Below are positions 49,115 to 57,862 of a DNA stretch of 64,000 nt, one piece after another. Numbering within the stretch: the first letter of the stretch is position 1; every line of letters begins with the position of its first letter. Source of the DNA: Sphingobium herbicidovorans (GTDB lineage Bacteria; Pseudomonadota; Alphaproteobacteria; Sphingomonadales; Sphingomonadaceae); contig NZ_CP020539.1 of NCBI RefSeq assembly GCF_002080435.1, forward strand, positions 1-64,000, read 5' to 3'. Below the pieces are notes generated by a model. That model did no database searches and was not told where the DNA came from. It saw only the letters and a program-made list of their open reading frames with translations. Made by a program: the position numbers and the translations under genes.

Positions 49115-50363
49115 TGGCTTGCCCCCGCTTGGGCGACCTGCTGGGGCGCGACTAGAAAAGCTCTCACGCCTACGAAATCATAAGCGGATGAAATCGCACT
49201 ATATCGGCCCGACTTGGGATCGCGGTAACCGTCGGCAAAGCGGTCAATGGCCAGCCGGACCCCGGGGCAGGACACGCGCGAAAGGTTAGCGCCGTTCTGG
49301 GTCATCTGTTCGATGGAATCATAGAAGCTATCCAGCGTGTAATAGCCGTACAGGCTGCCCTCCACCGACCCGTCCGGCGTGAACGTGGCGCGAAGGCGCG
49401 CGCCACGGATATGGCGAGGCGCATCGATGATCTGTTCCTTGTAATTCAAAGTCAGATCGATTGGATCGGTCGTCAGCACGCCATTGACGATGCGGCCCGC
49501 GACCGTGGCGCGCAGTCGCGGATCGGCGACGGGCGTGAACGTGGCTCTGGCAAGCGTGCTGCCCCGGCCGTCCCGTGCGAGAGGTTCATTCACCGCCTGA
49601 ATCGTAACGCTGACGTCAGGATCATCCTGCATATTGTCCACGCCCCGCAGTTGGATCACGGTGGGCGCGCGCGCCGACATCATAGTCTTGCGCGCGATCT
49701 CCGGCTTGCTGCTTTCGCGGAATGCCGACACGCAACCGATCGCCCGCCACAACCGGTTATCGATGCCTCGGCTGCCATCGGGGCCTGCAAAATCGCCCTT
49801 CCCAACCTTGTCGTCCAGGTTGATGCCGGCCGCTACCTTGCCCTCATAGGTTCGGAAGCCCTTGGCCAGCATTGGAAAATCATAGGGATTTGAGCAGGCG
49901 CTATAGACCACCTCGCGCTTCTGGAAAGCAAGACGGCCTGCTCCTTTCGGTAGACCGTTGAGCGCGCCGATGGCTGCTGCCTGTGCCTGGGTGGGTTCAG
50001 CTTTCGGGTCGAACCCGGGGGGAAGATCACAGATGATGCGTTGTCGCCGCGCAAGTAAAGCCGCCGGAACTTGAAATATTCGTTCATCCTGCGCTCTAGC
50101 GCCTGCCGCTTTTCCTTGCCGGCATATTCGGCTTGTTCGGCTGGAGACAACATGGCGTAGAATCGGTCAAGATCGCCAATGTCCATGCTGGGACAGCTGT
50201 CCTTTTCGCCGCCCTGCGCCAGATAGAGATTGGTCAAGACGAAGGCATGCACGCCTGCCTCGCCTCCGGTCGGCGCATCGGCGCCCATCAGAAGCACGGC
50301 CAAAATGGGCAGGGGTACGATGCCCTTGGCCATCCGATGAGCGGTGGCTCCTTCCTTATGCAT
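49111..50363 (-). pseudogene. Exported hypothetical protein interrupted by a one-base frameshift
   Basis: ATG at 50363 with GAGAGG upstream starts a frame with a membrane/signal segment (IVPLPILAVLLMG) that continues to the CCCCCC run at 50022-50017 (minus strand). The other frame then runs to 49111 (PGFDPKAEPTQAQAAAIGAL ... KREVVYSACSNPYDFPM ...). One extra C would join them into a protein of about 417 aa. First gene of the leftward haem-protein operon, overlapping the DUF1592 gene by ATGA. No family recognised. The break may be a sequencing error. Confidence 0.72.
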
Positions 50364-50538
50364 AGTCCTCTCGTGCCCTTCTTTGGAAGCCTTGCGCCTG
50401 TGATGACGCTTCTGGTCACGCCCCACCACCCCAATTTCGATCACCGAGCGCGGCATTTTCGTGCACAACCTATTCGCAAGCTCAATTTATCTTGATGCGA
50501 TCTTCCTTTAGGGTGACCGGAAATCTGGGGAGCACGGG

Positions 50539-51612
50539 ATGCATTCAACACATCCAGAACAGGGGCAGTGGCATCTGGCCGAAAGCGTCGCCGAACGTGT
50601 GCTGTCCATTTACGGCAATGTCTTCGGATCGGTCGCTCCATTATATCTTGTGCTGGGACGGACCCATCATGAAGGGGATTCCGTGCACGACTTGCCCGTG
50701 GCGGATCTTGCGCGGATCACCAGCCGGGCGATCAATGAACTCGCGGCACGAGATGCTCGATTGGCCGGGCACCAGAGCTTGAAGGCGTGCCATTGGCAGG
50801 TGATCCTGTACAGCCTGACAGGGGCGCGAACGCTTCGCGAAGCAATCATGCGGTGTTGCGAATGCTTCGAGGCGATCGATTGGCGATGCGGCAAAATGAC
50901 TCTGCGGACCCGTGGCGATAGTGCGCAACTTCAGCTTCAGGCGACACGATCGTCCGGGTCCACGCCCGCAGCTTGCCTGATCGACCTTTTCGGGGTGATG
51001 GAAATGCATGGCCTTCTTGGATGGCTTATCGATCTGCCTATTCCGGTGCGCCATGCCTGGCTCGATCACTCGAGCAATGTGTTCCACGCGCTGGATTTGC
51101 CGACATTGCCATTTCCGGTTCGGCTCGACGAAGGTTGGAGCGGCTTTGACTTCAGTGCGGCCTTGCTCGATTATCCCATCGTACGGAACGGAGAAAAGCT
51201 GGCCGGTCGGCCGCTGAACAATCTGCTGTTCGTGTCCGGGGCGCACGAGGCGAATGGAGCGCCTGCCGAATTACGTGTGCGAGAGATTGCCATGGCCGCG
51301 TTACGAAGCGCCCGGAGACTGCCGCCATTCGGTGAGATCGTCGCTAGCCTGGGTAGCAGCGAGGCCACGGTGCGCCGTCAACTGGCGCGCGAAGGGACAA
51401 GCTATCGTCAGGTGCGCGAAAGCTGTCGCCGTGAACTGGCCCTTCATCTGCTACGCAGGACAGGCATGTCGATCGAGGAAATCGCAGGCCGACTGGACTA
51501 TTGCGATTCAGATGCTTTCCGGCAGGCATTTCGGCTGTGGACCGGCTATTCGCCGACCGCCTATCGTCAGAGTAACGGTCCGGTCGTGAATAATGCAGAA
51601 CTCGCGGTGTGA
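50539..51612 (+). CDS. AraC-family transcriptional regulator
   Basis: 357 aa. N-terminal arabinose-binding-type domain (ACHWQVILYSLTGARTLREAIMRCCECFEAIDW) and C-terminal AraC helix-turn-helix pair (LPPFGEIVASLGSSEATVRRQLAREGTSYRQVRESCRRELALHLLRRTGMSIEEIAGRLDYCDSDAFRQAFRLWTGYSPTAYR). Like OruR/ArgR-type regulators. Divergent from the haem-protein operon across 175 bp and convergent with the TonB receptor gene; either may be its target. Confidence 0.88.
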   Translation: MHSTHPEQGQWHLAESVAERVLSIYGNVFGSVAPLYLVLGRTHHEGDSVHDLPVADLARITSRAINELAARDARLAGHQSLKACHWQVILYSLTGARTLREAIMRCCECFEAIDWRCGKMTLRTRGDSAQLQLQATRSSGSTPAACLIDLFGVMEMHGLLGWLIDLPIPVRHAWLDHSSNVFHALDLPTLPFPVRLDEGWSGFDFSAALLDYPIVRNGEKLAGRPLNNLLFVSGAHEANGAPAELRVREIAMAALRSARRLPPFGEIVASLGSSEATVRRQLAREGTSYRQVRESCRRELALHLLRRTGMSIEEIAGRLDYCDSDAFRQAFRLWTGYSPTAYRQSNGPVVNNAELAV

Positions 51613-51697
51613 ACTGGGCCGTTCAGCTAATATCGCCCACATGGCTTGGCCCGTGAGAGCGCAAGACGGCGCGCTTCTGGATTGAGATCTGACGCCG

Positions 51698-51739
51698 TAA
51701 AAGGCGCCGGCCTCCATCCTCGCAGGGAGGATGGAGGCC
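51698..51739 (-). terminator. Terminator after the TonB receptor gene
   Basis: A perfect 14-bp stem, CGGCCTCCATCCTC (51707-51720) with GAGGATGGAGGCCG (51726-51739), loop GCAGG. The minus strand continues GGCGCC then TTTT. Also faces the convergent araC gene. Confidence 0.85.
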
Positions 51740-51747
51740 GACAAATA

Positions 51748-54165
51748 TTACCACTTGAAGTTGAGTGTCGCGCCAAATTCCCGCGGGTTCGTGACGTTCA
51801 CGAGACGATATCCCGAGTCCAGCGTCCCTCCGGGGGTTTGCGTCGGCGTGATGGCATTGCCCAGCGAGGTATTGGTGATCCGCTTCTGGTTCAGAAGGTT
51901 GCGCGCAAATGCGGTGACTTCCCACTTGCTGTCCGGTCCACGCAGACCAACGAACAGGTTCAGCAGTTCGCGGTCCTGATAGTCGAAGTTCGCCAAAGTG
52001 GACGTGAAGCCAGGCCGGTAGGTGAACAACGCCCGAACGAACGGCGTATATTCGCCGACCGGGAAGCGCAGTTCCGTGTTAGCGGTCAAGCTGAAGTCAG
52101 GAGTCTCGGCAAGGCGCCCGCTGGAGCGGCAGTAGCTGACATTGCCATTACCCGTGATCACCGCCGTGCCATTCTGGTTCGGAACACCCGAACCGTCGAA
52201 GTCATTACACGGCAGCAGGGCGTCGCTGTAGCGAGCGCGGGTATAGGACGCCGCAACACCCAGGTCCCAGGTGTCGATAAAGCGGGCGTCGATGGATGCT
52301 TCGATGCCCTTTACCTTTGCGTCGCCATTGTAGTTGAAGTCAAAGCTGCCGTTAGTCGGTTCACCCGGCTGGATTGGATCGCCAGAAGCAGAGCAGGAAC
52401 CTGCTTGTTCAGGGCAATTATACTGGATACCCGTGAAGCGGCCGAGGAAGCCGTCGAACTTCTGATAGAAAGCGGCGACGGCATAGTTGACCCGTCGGTC
52501 CAACAACGAACCCTTCATGCCGACTTCAAAGGAGTCCGTTTTCTCGCCTCGAGTCGAGATAAGATCGTCGCTGATCCCGGCCGGAACCGCGACGCCGGTG
52601 CTTCCGGCGCGAAACGCGCGGCCATAGGCGGCATAGACATTTAGATCGTCATTTACGGCGAAGTTGACAGTCAGGCCCCCGGTAAGCGGCTTGTTCGTGC
52701 GCTTTTGAAGAGATGCGGGGATGATTTCCGTCGGTCCGATAACCGGAGGCAAGGCGGCGAAGAACGGGTGCGCTCCGAAGAAAACGGTCTGTTGGGTTGT
52801 TTGATTGGCCTTGATGATCGAATAGCGCAACCCGCCTTCGATCGTTAGCGGCCCGGTCTTGTAGCGGAGATTGCCAGCAAAAGACCAAGTCTGCGTATCG
52901 ACGGGAACGACTACCCGGACGCCAATGGGGACGGTGTTGGGCGCAGAAAAGCCAGGACCAATAGGAATTAAAGCATCCGGTCCCAGGAAAGGTGCAATGA
53001 AGCTGTCAGCGCGTTGATCGACGACGGTCGTGCCAGTCTGTTTGGTGAAGAAGGCGCTGACGCCACCGCCCAGACCTTCATCATTATTCGTCTGCCAGCG
53101 CAGTTCCGCAGTATCGACCTTGTAAGGTGTGACGACATTCGACGCGGCTATATAGCCAGGGACTGAATTGCCGGGGTCAAGATCACGATTGATCGTCAAC
53201 TTGCTATATTGATGTGCGCCCACGAACGAAACAGTTGAGCCGCCCAGATCGTAGTCAAACGCCAGGTTGATCAAGTGCGTCAGATTCCGGTTGCGGAAAC
53301 CGCCTTCAGCTACGGCGCCATAATCCGACACGCCAAGCGCCGGACCAGAACGGGCCGGGTTGAATGCAAACGGGGTGTTGCCCGTGCCGACGACTTGCTG
53401 GAACTGGGTGTTATCGGCATGCAGATACTGGTATGTCAGATACGCGCTGAACGCATCGCTCGGACGCCAGCCCAGCGTCGCGCGAACGCTTTCGGTGTTG
53501 CTTTGCGACCGTTCGTCCAGCGTGACATTCTTCACATTGTTAATGCGGTTGCCATCGACGACAGCTGCGACACGTAGCGCCAGCTGATCATTGAAGGGCA
53601 GGGACACGCCGCCTTGTACGTTATAGCCTGCGCGGCTCGTCGCGGTTGCCTGGGCATAGCCTTCGACCGCATCGAAATTGGGACGGCGCGTACGAATGGT
53701 AATGGAGCCGGCCGGAGCGGACAGGCCCCGCAACAGGCCCTGAGGGCCGCGCAGCACTTCGATCTGCTCGATGTCGTATATGGCGGTATAGGCAGTCTGA
53801 GCGTCGGTCGGAATTTCGTTGTAATAGACGCGAACCGCTGGCGCAGTGCCCTGATCCGGGTCGAAGGAAACACCGCGCAAAGTCGTCGTGTTGTTGCGGC
53901 CGGTCGTGTTGGTCAGTTCAAGACCAGGCGCAAGTTGCTGGACGTCCTTTGCGTCGAATATATTGAATTTCTCTAGCTGCTCACCAGTCGCGACGTTCAC
54001 AGACATGGGAACGTCCTGGAGCTTTTCCTCGCGTCGTGTTGCGGTGACGATGATGTCGCTGTTGCTGGCTTCGGCCCCGGCTTGTGCATAAGCGACACCC
54101 GGTGCGGCGAAAGCAGAGACGCTGGCGCACAGAAGCGCCATGCGCGATACGCGCTCAATTTGCAT
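51748..54165 (-). CDS. TonB-dependent outer-membrane receptor
   Basis: 805 aa. Signal peptide (RMALLCASVSAFAAPGVAYA), plug domain with TonB-box-like SDIIVTATRR and VPMSVNVATGEQLEKFN, then a beta barrel ending in FGATLNFKW with the terminal aromatic. In sphingomonads such receptors take up hydrophobic or bulky substrates; a steroid substrate is an inference from neighbours. Start at 54165 after GGGAGGAT. Its N-terminal 130 residues are almost the same as the truncated receptor at 58745-59153. Confidence 0.93.
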   Translation of the reverse strand: MQIERVSRMALLCASVSAFAAPGVAYAQAGAEASNSDIIVTATRREEKLQDVPMSVNVATGEQLEKFNIFDAKDVQQLAPGLELTNTTGRNNTTTLRGVSFDPDQGTAPAVRVYYNEIPTDAQTAYTAIYDIEQIEVLRGPQGLLRGLSAPAGSITIRTRRPNFDAVEGYAQATATSRAGYNVQGGVSLPFNDQLALRVAAVVDGNRINNVKNVTLDERSQSNTESVRATLGWRPSDAFSAYLTYQYLHADNTQFQQVVGTGNTPFAFNPARSGPALGVSDYGAVAEGGFRNRNLTHLINLAFDYDLGGSTVSFVGAHQYSKLTINRDLDPGNSVPGYIAASNVVTPYKVDTAELRWQTNNDEGLGGGVSAFFTKQTGTTVVDQRADSFIAPFLGPDALIPIGPGFSAPNTVPIGVRVVVPVDTQTWSFAGNLRYKTGPLTIEGGLRYSIIKANQTTQQTVFFGAHPFFAALPPVIGPTEIIPASLQKRTNKPLTGGLTVNFAVNDDLNVYAAYGRAFRAGSTGVAVPAGISDDLISTRGEKTDSFEVGMKGSLLDRRVNYAVAAFYQKFDGFLGRFTGIQYNCPEQAGSCSASGDPIQPGEPTNGSFDFNYNGDAKVKGIEASIDARFIDTWDLGVAASYTRARYSDALLPCNDFDGSGVPNQNGTAVITGNGNVSYCRSSGRLAETPDFSLTANTELRFPVGEYTPFVRALFTYRPGFTSTLANFDYQDRELLNLFVGLRGPDSKWEVTAFARNLLNQKRITNTSLGNAITPTQTPGGTLDSGYRLVNVTNPREFGATLNFKW

Positions 54166-54250
54166 TGATATCCTCCCCAGAGGTATGTGTTCAGATAAAC
54201 GGCTCTCGTGGTTTTTGGGCCGTTCGCTAAGACTATATCGGGAATTCTGA

Positions 54251-54284
54251 CGCACGCAAATATTTTTCTGAACGGTTGCGTGCG
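54251..54284. promoter_or_regulatory. 9-bp inverted repeat upstream of the TonB receptor
   Basis: CGCACGCAA (54251-54259) and TTGCGTGCG (54276-54284) with a 16-bp spacer, 86-119 bp before the receptor start. Could be a regulator site for the receptor gene. The region between the receptor and tetR is 189 bp with no gene. Confidence 0.4.
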
Positions 54285-54354
54285 AAATGCGACTTTTTCT
54301 GGCGCATTTCCCACGCAGATGCCCTCAGCGTCCGTTCGACGAAATCCCGCGCCG

Positions 54355-55017
54355 CTACATGAGCGAGGGGAGATGCAAAACGCCGCCACAGAATAGAGCG
54401 GTTAGTCGGCGCGCATGATCGTGAAGCTGTACTGGATCGACGCTGTCGCTGGGCAATGCCTGAAAGAAGCGCCTGTGCGATTCCGACAGGATCAGACTGG
54501 TGAGCGCCTCTGCCGCAAAAGCCACATCCTGATCCGGCAAAATCGCCTGATCCACCAGTGACTGTAGAAAGTTGGCCAGAGGATCAAGGTAGCGCCGCAC
54601 GACCACCTGCTCGATATGAGGTCGAGCATCTTCCATGAAGGATGGGTGCAGCATCAACAACCGGCGCATGGCGGTGGCATGGGGTTCGCACACTTCGGCC
54701 AGGCATGTCTCGACGAATGACAGCAGACTCTCTTGCCAATGGGCCCGCGGCGGCACGCTCATCGGCTGAAGTCCGAAAGTCAGCATCTGCCGCACGACCG
54801 CAGCAAACAGCGCAGATTTGTTGGGATAGTGGGCATACACGGTCTTTCGCGACAATCCGGAAGCAGCGATGATCGTGTTCATCGTCAGGCTGGGGCCGTG
54901 TTCCACCAGCATTCGCATGGCCGTTTCGACAAGGCGCTGCTCGACGTCGCCGCTTTCCTCGCGGCGGGGGCGGCCTGGGCGTCGTGCTGGCGGGCGATCG
55001 GTCATCAACAGGCTCAT
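54355..55017 (-). CDS. TetR/AcrR-family repressor of the efflux operon
   Basis: 220 aa. N-terminal helix-turn-helix RLVETAMRMLVEHGPSLTMNTIIAASGLSRKTVYAHYPNKSALFAAVVRQML (about 27-80), preceded by an Arg/Pro-rich arm (PPARRPGRPRREESGD). C-terminal ligand domain not assignable. Divergent from the efflux operon, whose 75-bp promoter gap holds a palindromic box. ATG 55017 or 55005. Confidence 0.88.
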   Translation of the reverse strand: MSLLMTDRPPARRPGRPRREESGDVEQRLVETAMRMLVEHGPSLTMNTIIAASGLSRKTVYAHYPNKSALFAAVVRQMLTFGLQPMSVPPRAHWQESLLSFVETCLAEVCEPHATAMRRLLMLHPSFMEDARPHIEQVVVRRYLDPLANFLQSLVDQAILPDQDVAFAAEALTSLILSESHRRFFQALPSDSVDPVQLHDHARRLTALFCGGVLHLPSLM

Positions 55018-55042
55018 GGCAAAAAAATGCGCCCCTGAAAAT

Positions 55043-55056
55043 AAACATTCTTGTTT
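55043..55056. promoter_or_regulatory. Candidate TetR operator between tetR and the efflux genes
   Basis: AAACA-TTCT-TGTTT, with further A/T-matching flanks (AAA at 55038-55040 pairs with TTT at 55058-55060). Lies between the divergent starts, the usual site for an AcrR-type repressor. Confidence 0.5.
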
Positions 55057-55092
55057 CTTTTAGTGTCTGCGCTATCCGGGTGTTCAATCGCC

Positions 55093-56568
55093 ATGACTGG
55101 AGTTAGTCGCTTGCCGTATTCTGGCCCGCGCTCCTATTCACTTTTGTTTTGTGTCGCACTGTGCGGCTGCGCGCCGTCGATAAAGCTGGCGCAGCCCCAG
55201 CTTGCGCTGCCCCCAAGTTTTGAGGCTGCGTCAAGCCTTGCCGTTCCGGACGGAATGGACCGATGGTGGGATCGGTTCGACGATCCGCAACTTTCGACGC
55301 TAATTGACGAGGCACTGACGAACGGCACCGACGCGCGTTCTGCCTATTTCCGCTTGCGGGAGGCGCGCGCTATTCGCGACCAGTCGCTTTCGCAGCGATC
55401 ACCGACCGGCGCCATTAGTGGAACGGCCAAGGTGCAGGACGGCCGCCAGTTATCCGGGTTGGATTTGTTCGGCTCGACCGCGCGGGCCGATAGTCAGTCG
55501 CTGGCGTTTAGCCCCAGTTGGGAAATTGACCTGTTCGGACGACTTGGCGCGATCGGAGAGGGGGCTCGCGCGACTTACGTTGCGGCGGCCTACGATTATC
55601 ATGGCGCACGGATCAGCCTTGCCGCTGATGTCGCGAGCGCATTGTTCGACGCGCGCGGACTGGCGGTGCAACGCGATGATGCGCAAGAGGTGCTAAGGAT
55701 CGCGCGAGATCTGGCGCGAGCGTCTGAACTTGCCCTGAGTCACGGTCTGGTGGCGGCCAGCGAAACTGCACGGCTGGAAGGCGATGTTGCGTCTGCGCAG
55801 GCGGAGCTGACGCGGATCGAAACGGCATTGCGAAATGCGAAGCGCTCGCTGTTGGTACTTGTGGGCCGACCGGATGCGCCGACCGACAGCCTGTCCATCG
55901 ACGCGCGGCTCCACGCGCCGCCGCTGGTGCCCACATTATTGCCTGCGACGCTGCTGACCCGCAGGCCCGACATATTGGCTGCGGCAGCTCGTCTGGCTGC
56001 GGCAGCTAGCGCGGTGAAGGTCGATCGGCTGGCGCTGTTCCCGCGCTTCACCCTACAGGGCAACGGTAGCATTAGCCGGACGTCCGGCGCATTTGGCGGC
56101 ATATCGGCGCTATGGTCCTTGGGCGCGGGGCTTGGCCTGCCGGTGCTGGATCGCACCCGCCTGATGGCGCAATTGCGCGCGACACAGGCGCAAGGAGAGC
56201 AAGCGGTCGTCAGCTACGAAGCGGCGGTGCAAGCGGCGTTTCGCGACGCTGACATCGCGCTCGCGCTTGTCGCGGCCGACGGTACGCGCCTGCGAGACCT
56301 GATCAGGGCAGAGGAGCGGGCGCGCTTTGCATTCGATGCTGGGCGCAAAGGCTATGATGCGGGGCTGACCGACCTGACGACGCTGCTCCAGTCCGAACAG
56401 ACTTGGCGAACGGCGCGCAGGGCGCTGACCAACGCGCGGACCCAAGCGCTCAATAATGTCGTCAGCGCGTTTCGCGCCTTGGGCGGGGGCTGGAATCCCG
56501 ATGAACCTGCCACCGCGCCCAACCAGGCTGCTGTCATTCTACCTATTCAGTTAAAGGAAAAGCCGTGA
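55093..56568 (+). CDS. Outer-membrane efflux lipoprotein (OprM/NodT type)
   Basis: 491 aa. Lipobox LCGC near residue 25-28 then the RND outer-membrane factor pattern: WWDRFDDPQLSTLIDEALTNGTDARSAYFRLREAR, SPSWEIDLFGRLGAIGEGA, LPATLLTRRPDILAAAARLAAA and YDAGLTDLTTLLQSEQTW. Forms the trimeric channel of a tripartite pump. The open frame begins with TTG at 55051; the ATG 55093 is taken. Overlaps the next gene by 4 bp. Confidence 0.9.
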   Translation: MTGVSRLPYSGPRSYSLLFCVALCGCAPSIKLAQPQLALPPSFEAASSLAVPDGMDRWWDRFDDPQLSTLIDEALTNGTDARSAYFRLREARAIRDQSLSQRSPTGAISGTAKVQDGRQLSGLDLFGSTARADSQSLAFSPSWEIDLFGRLGAIGEGARATYVAAAYDYHGARISLAADVASALFDARGLAVQRDDAQEVLRIARDLARASELALSHGLVAASETARLEGDVASAQAELTRIETALRNAKRSLLVLVGRPDAPTDSLSIDARLHAPPLVPTLLPATLLTRRPDILAAAARLAAAASAVKVDRLALFPRFTLQGNGSISRTSGAFGGISALWSLGAGLGLPVLDRTRLMAQLRATQAQGEQAVVSYEAAVQAAFRDADIALALVAADGTRLRDLIRAEERARFAFDAGRKGYDAGLTDLTTLLQSEQTWRTARRALTNARTQALNNVVSAFRALGGGWNPDEPATAPNQAAVILPIQLKEKP

Positions 56569-57644
56569 CTTTCAAGCTGCATCCCATTGCGATGGCGCTT
56601 CCCGTCGCGCTGCTGCTTGCCGCGTGCGGCGGCGGTGAAGAGGGCGCGAAGGAACCGCCTCCCCCCACGGTCACCGTCGCGCGGGTTGAACAGCGCACGC
56701 TCGACGGCGGACTCAGCGCGTCGGGCCGTCTGATCCCGCGAGAGGAAGTGGCGGTCGCCCCGGAACTGTCCGGTTACCGAATCGCGCGCGTGTTGGTGGA
56801 AGAAGATGCGCGGGTCGGTGCGGGGCAGGTGCTGGCGGTGCTGGACGACACGCTGCTCCGGTCCCAGATCGATCAGGCGCGCGCGCAACTCAGTCAGCAG
56901 CAGGTGGCTTATGAAAAGGCCGGGATGGAGGCGGGTCGCGTTGCTGAACTCGACAACCAGGGCGTCATCTCGCAGGAAGCTATAGACCAGCGGCGGATCG
57001 CCGCCAGGTCCGCACAGGCCGCAGTGGGCGTCGCTAAAGCACAGCTTGATGACTTGCTGACACGGCAGCGCCGCCTGATCATTCGCTCGCCTGTCGCCGG
57101 GCGGGTGCTTCAACGTTCCGCGCGACCGGGCGAACCCTCCGCATCCGGCACCGTGCTGTTCACGATCGCGCGCGATGATCTGGTGGAACTGGATGCAGAA
57201 GTCGCTGAAGCAGCAATGGGAACATTGGCAATTGGTGATCCCGCAGTGGTCACGCTGGCATCGGGCGCCAAGGTGAACGGCAAGGTGCGTCTGCTCGGCG
57301 CGCGGGTTGATAATCAGACCGGCCTGTCCCGCGCCCGCATTGCGCTGCCGGTCAATCCCGATCTGCGGCCAGGTGGATTTGCCAAGGCCAGCTTCGTGAA
57401 GGCAAGCGCCGCAGTACTCACTGCCCCTGAGAAGGCAGTCCATTATGATACCGACGGCGCCTATATGCTGCTGTTGGACAAAGGTGATCGCGTTCGCCGC
57501 GTTACCGTCCGGACAGGACGGCGTGCCGCCGGCATGGTGGAGATATTGAGCGGCGCAGAGGCGGGCGCCAGAGCGGTAGCGGGCGGTGGCGCCTTCCTGT
57601 TGGAAGGTGACCGGGTTCGGATTGCGTCGAGCGGGAGGCCGTAG
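56565..57644 (+). CDS. RND efflux periplasmic adaptor (membrane fusion protein)
   Basis: 359 aa. Lipoprotein signal LALLLAACGGG-type (ALLLAACGGGEE), then lipoyl/coiled-coil adaptor pattern: SGRLIPREEVAVAPELSGYRIARVLVEEDARVGAGQVLAVLDDTLLRSQIDQARAQLSQQQVAY and LIIRSPVAGRVLQRSARPGEPSASG. Connects the pump to the outer-membrane channel. Stop 2 bp before the pump gene. Confidence 0.9.
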   Translation: MTFKLHPIAMALPVALLLAACGGGEEGAKEPPPPTVTVARVEQRTLDGGLSASGRLIPREEVAVAPELSGYRIARVLVEEDARVGAGQVLAVLDDTLLRSQIDQARAQLSQQQVAYEKAGMEAGRVAELDNQGVISQEAIDQRRIAARSAQAAVGVAKAQLDDLLTRQRRLIIRSPVAGRVLQRSARPGEPSASGTVLFTIARDDLVELDAEVAEAAMGTLAIGDPAVVTLASGAKVNGKVRLLGARVDNQTGLSRARIALPVNPDLRPGGFAKASFVKASAAVLTAPEKAVHYDTDGAYMLLLDKGDRVRRVTVRTGRRAAGMVEILSGAEAGARAVAGGGAFLLEGDRVRIASSGRP

Positions 57645-57646
57645 TC

Positions 57647-57862
57647 ATGCGCATTTCTGCCTGGGCCATCCGTAATCCGATACCGGTAGTGTCGCTTTTC
57701 ATCCTGCTGACAATCGCCGGGATCGTTGCTTATGTGGGACTGCCCATCAAGCAGTTCCCAAACGTGAACTTCCCCGTGGTCAGCGTGACGGTCACGCAAA
57801 ATGGCGCTGCGCCCAGCGAAGTTGAAAATCAGATCACACGGCCCATCGAAAATGCCCTGAGC
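57647..57862 (+). pseudogene. RND efflux pump inner-membrane gene, cut after 72 codons by the IS element
   Basis: MRISAWAIRNPIPVVSLFIL, then LTIAGIVAYVGLPIKQFPNVNFPVVSVTVTQNGAAPSEVENQITRPIENALS: the N-terminal helix and start of the porter domain of an AcrB/MexF-type pump (normally over 1000 aa). The reading frame enters the left end of the IS at 57863. The remainder is not on the other side of the IS. Confidence 0.93.
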
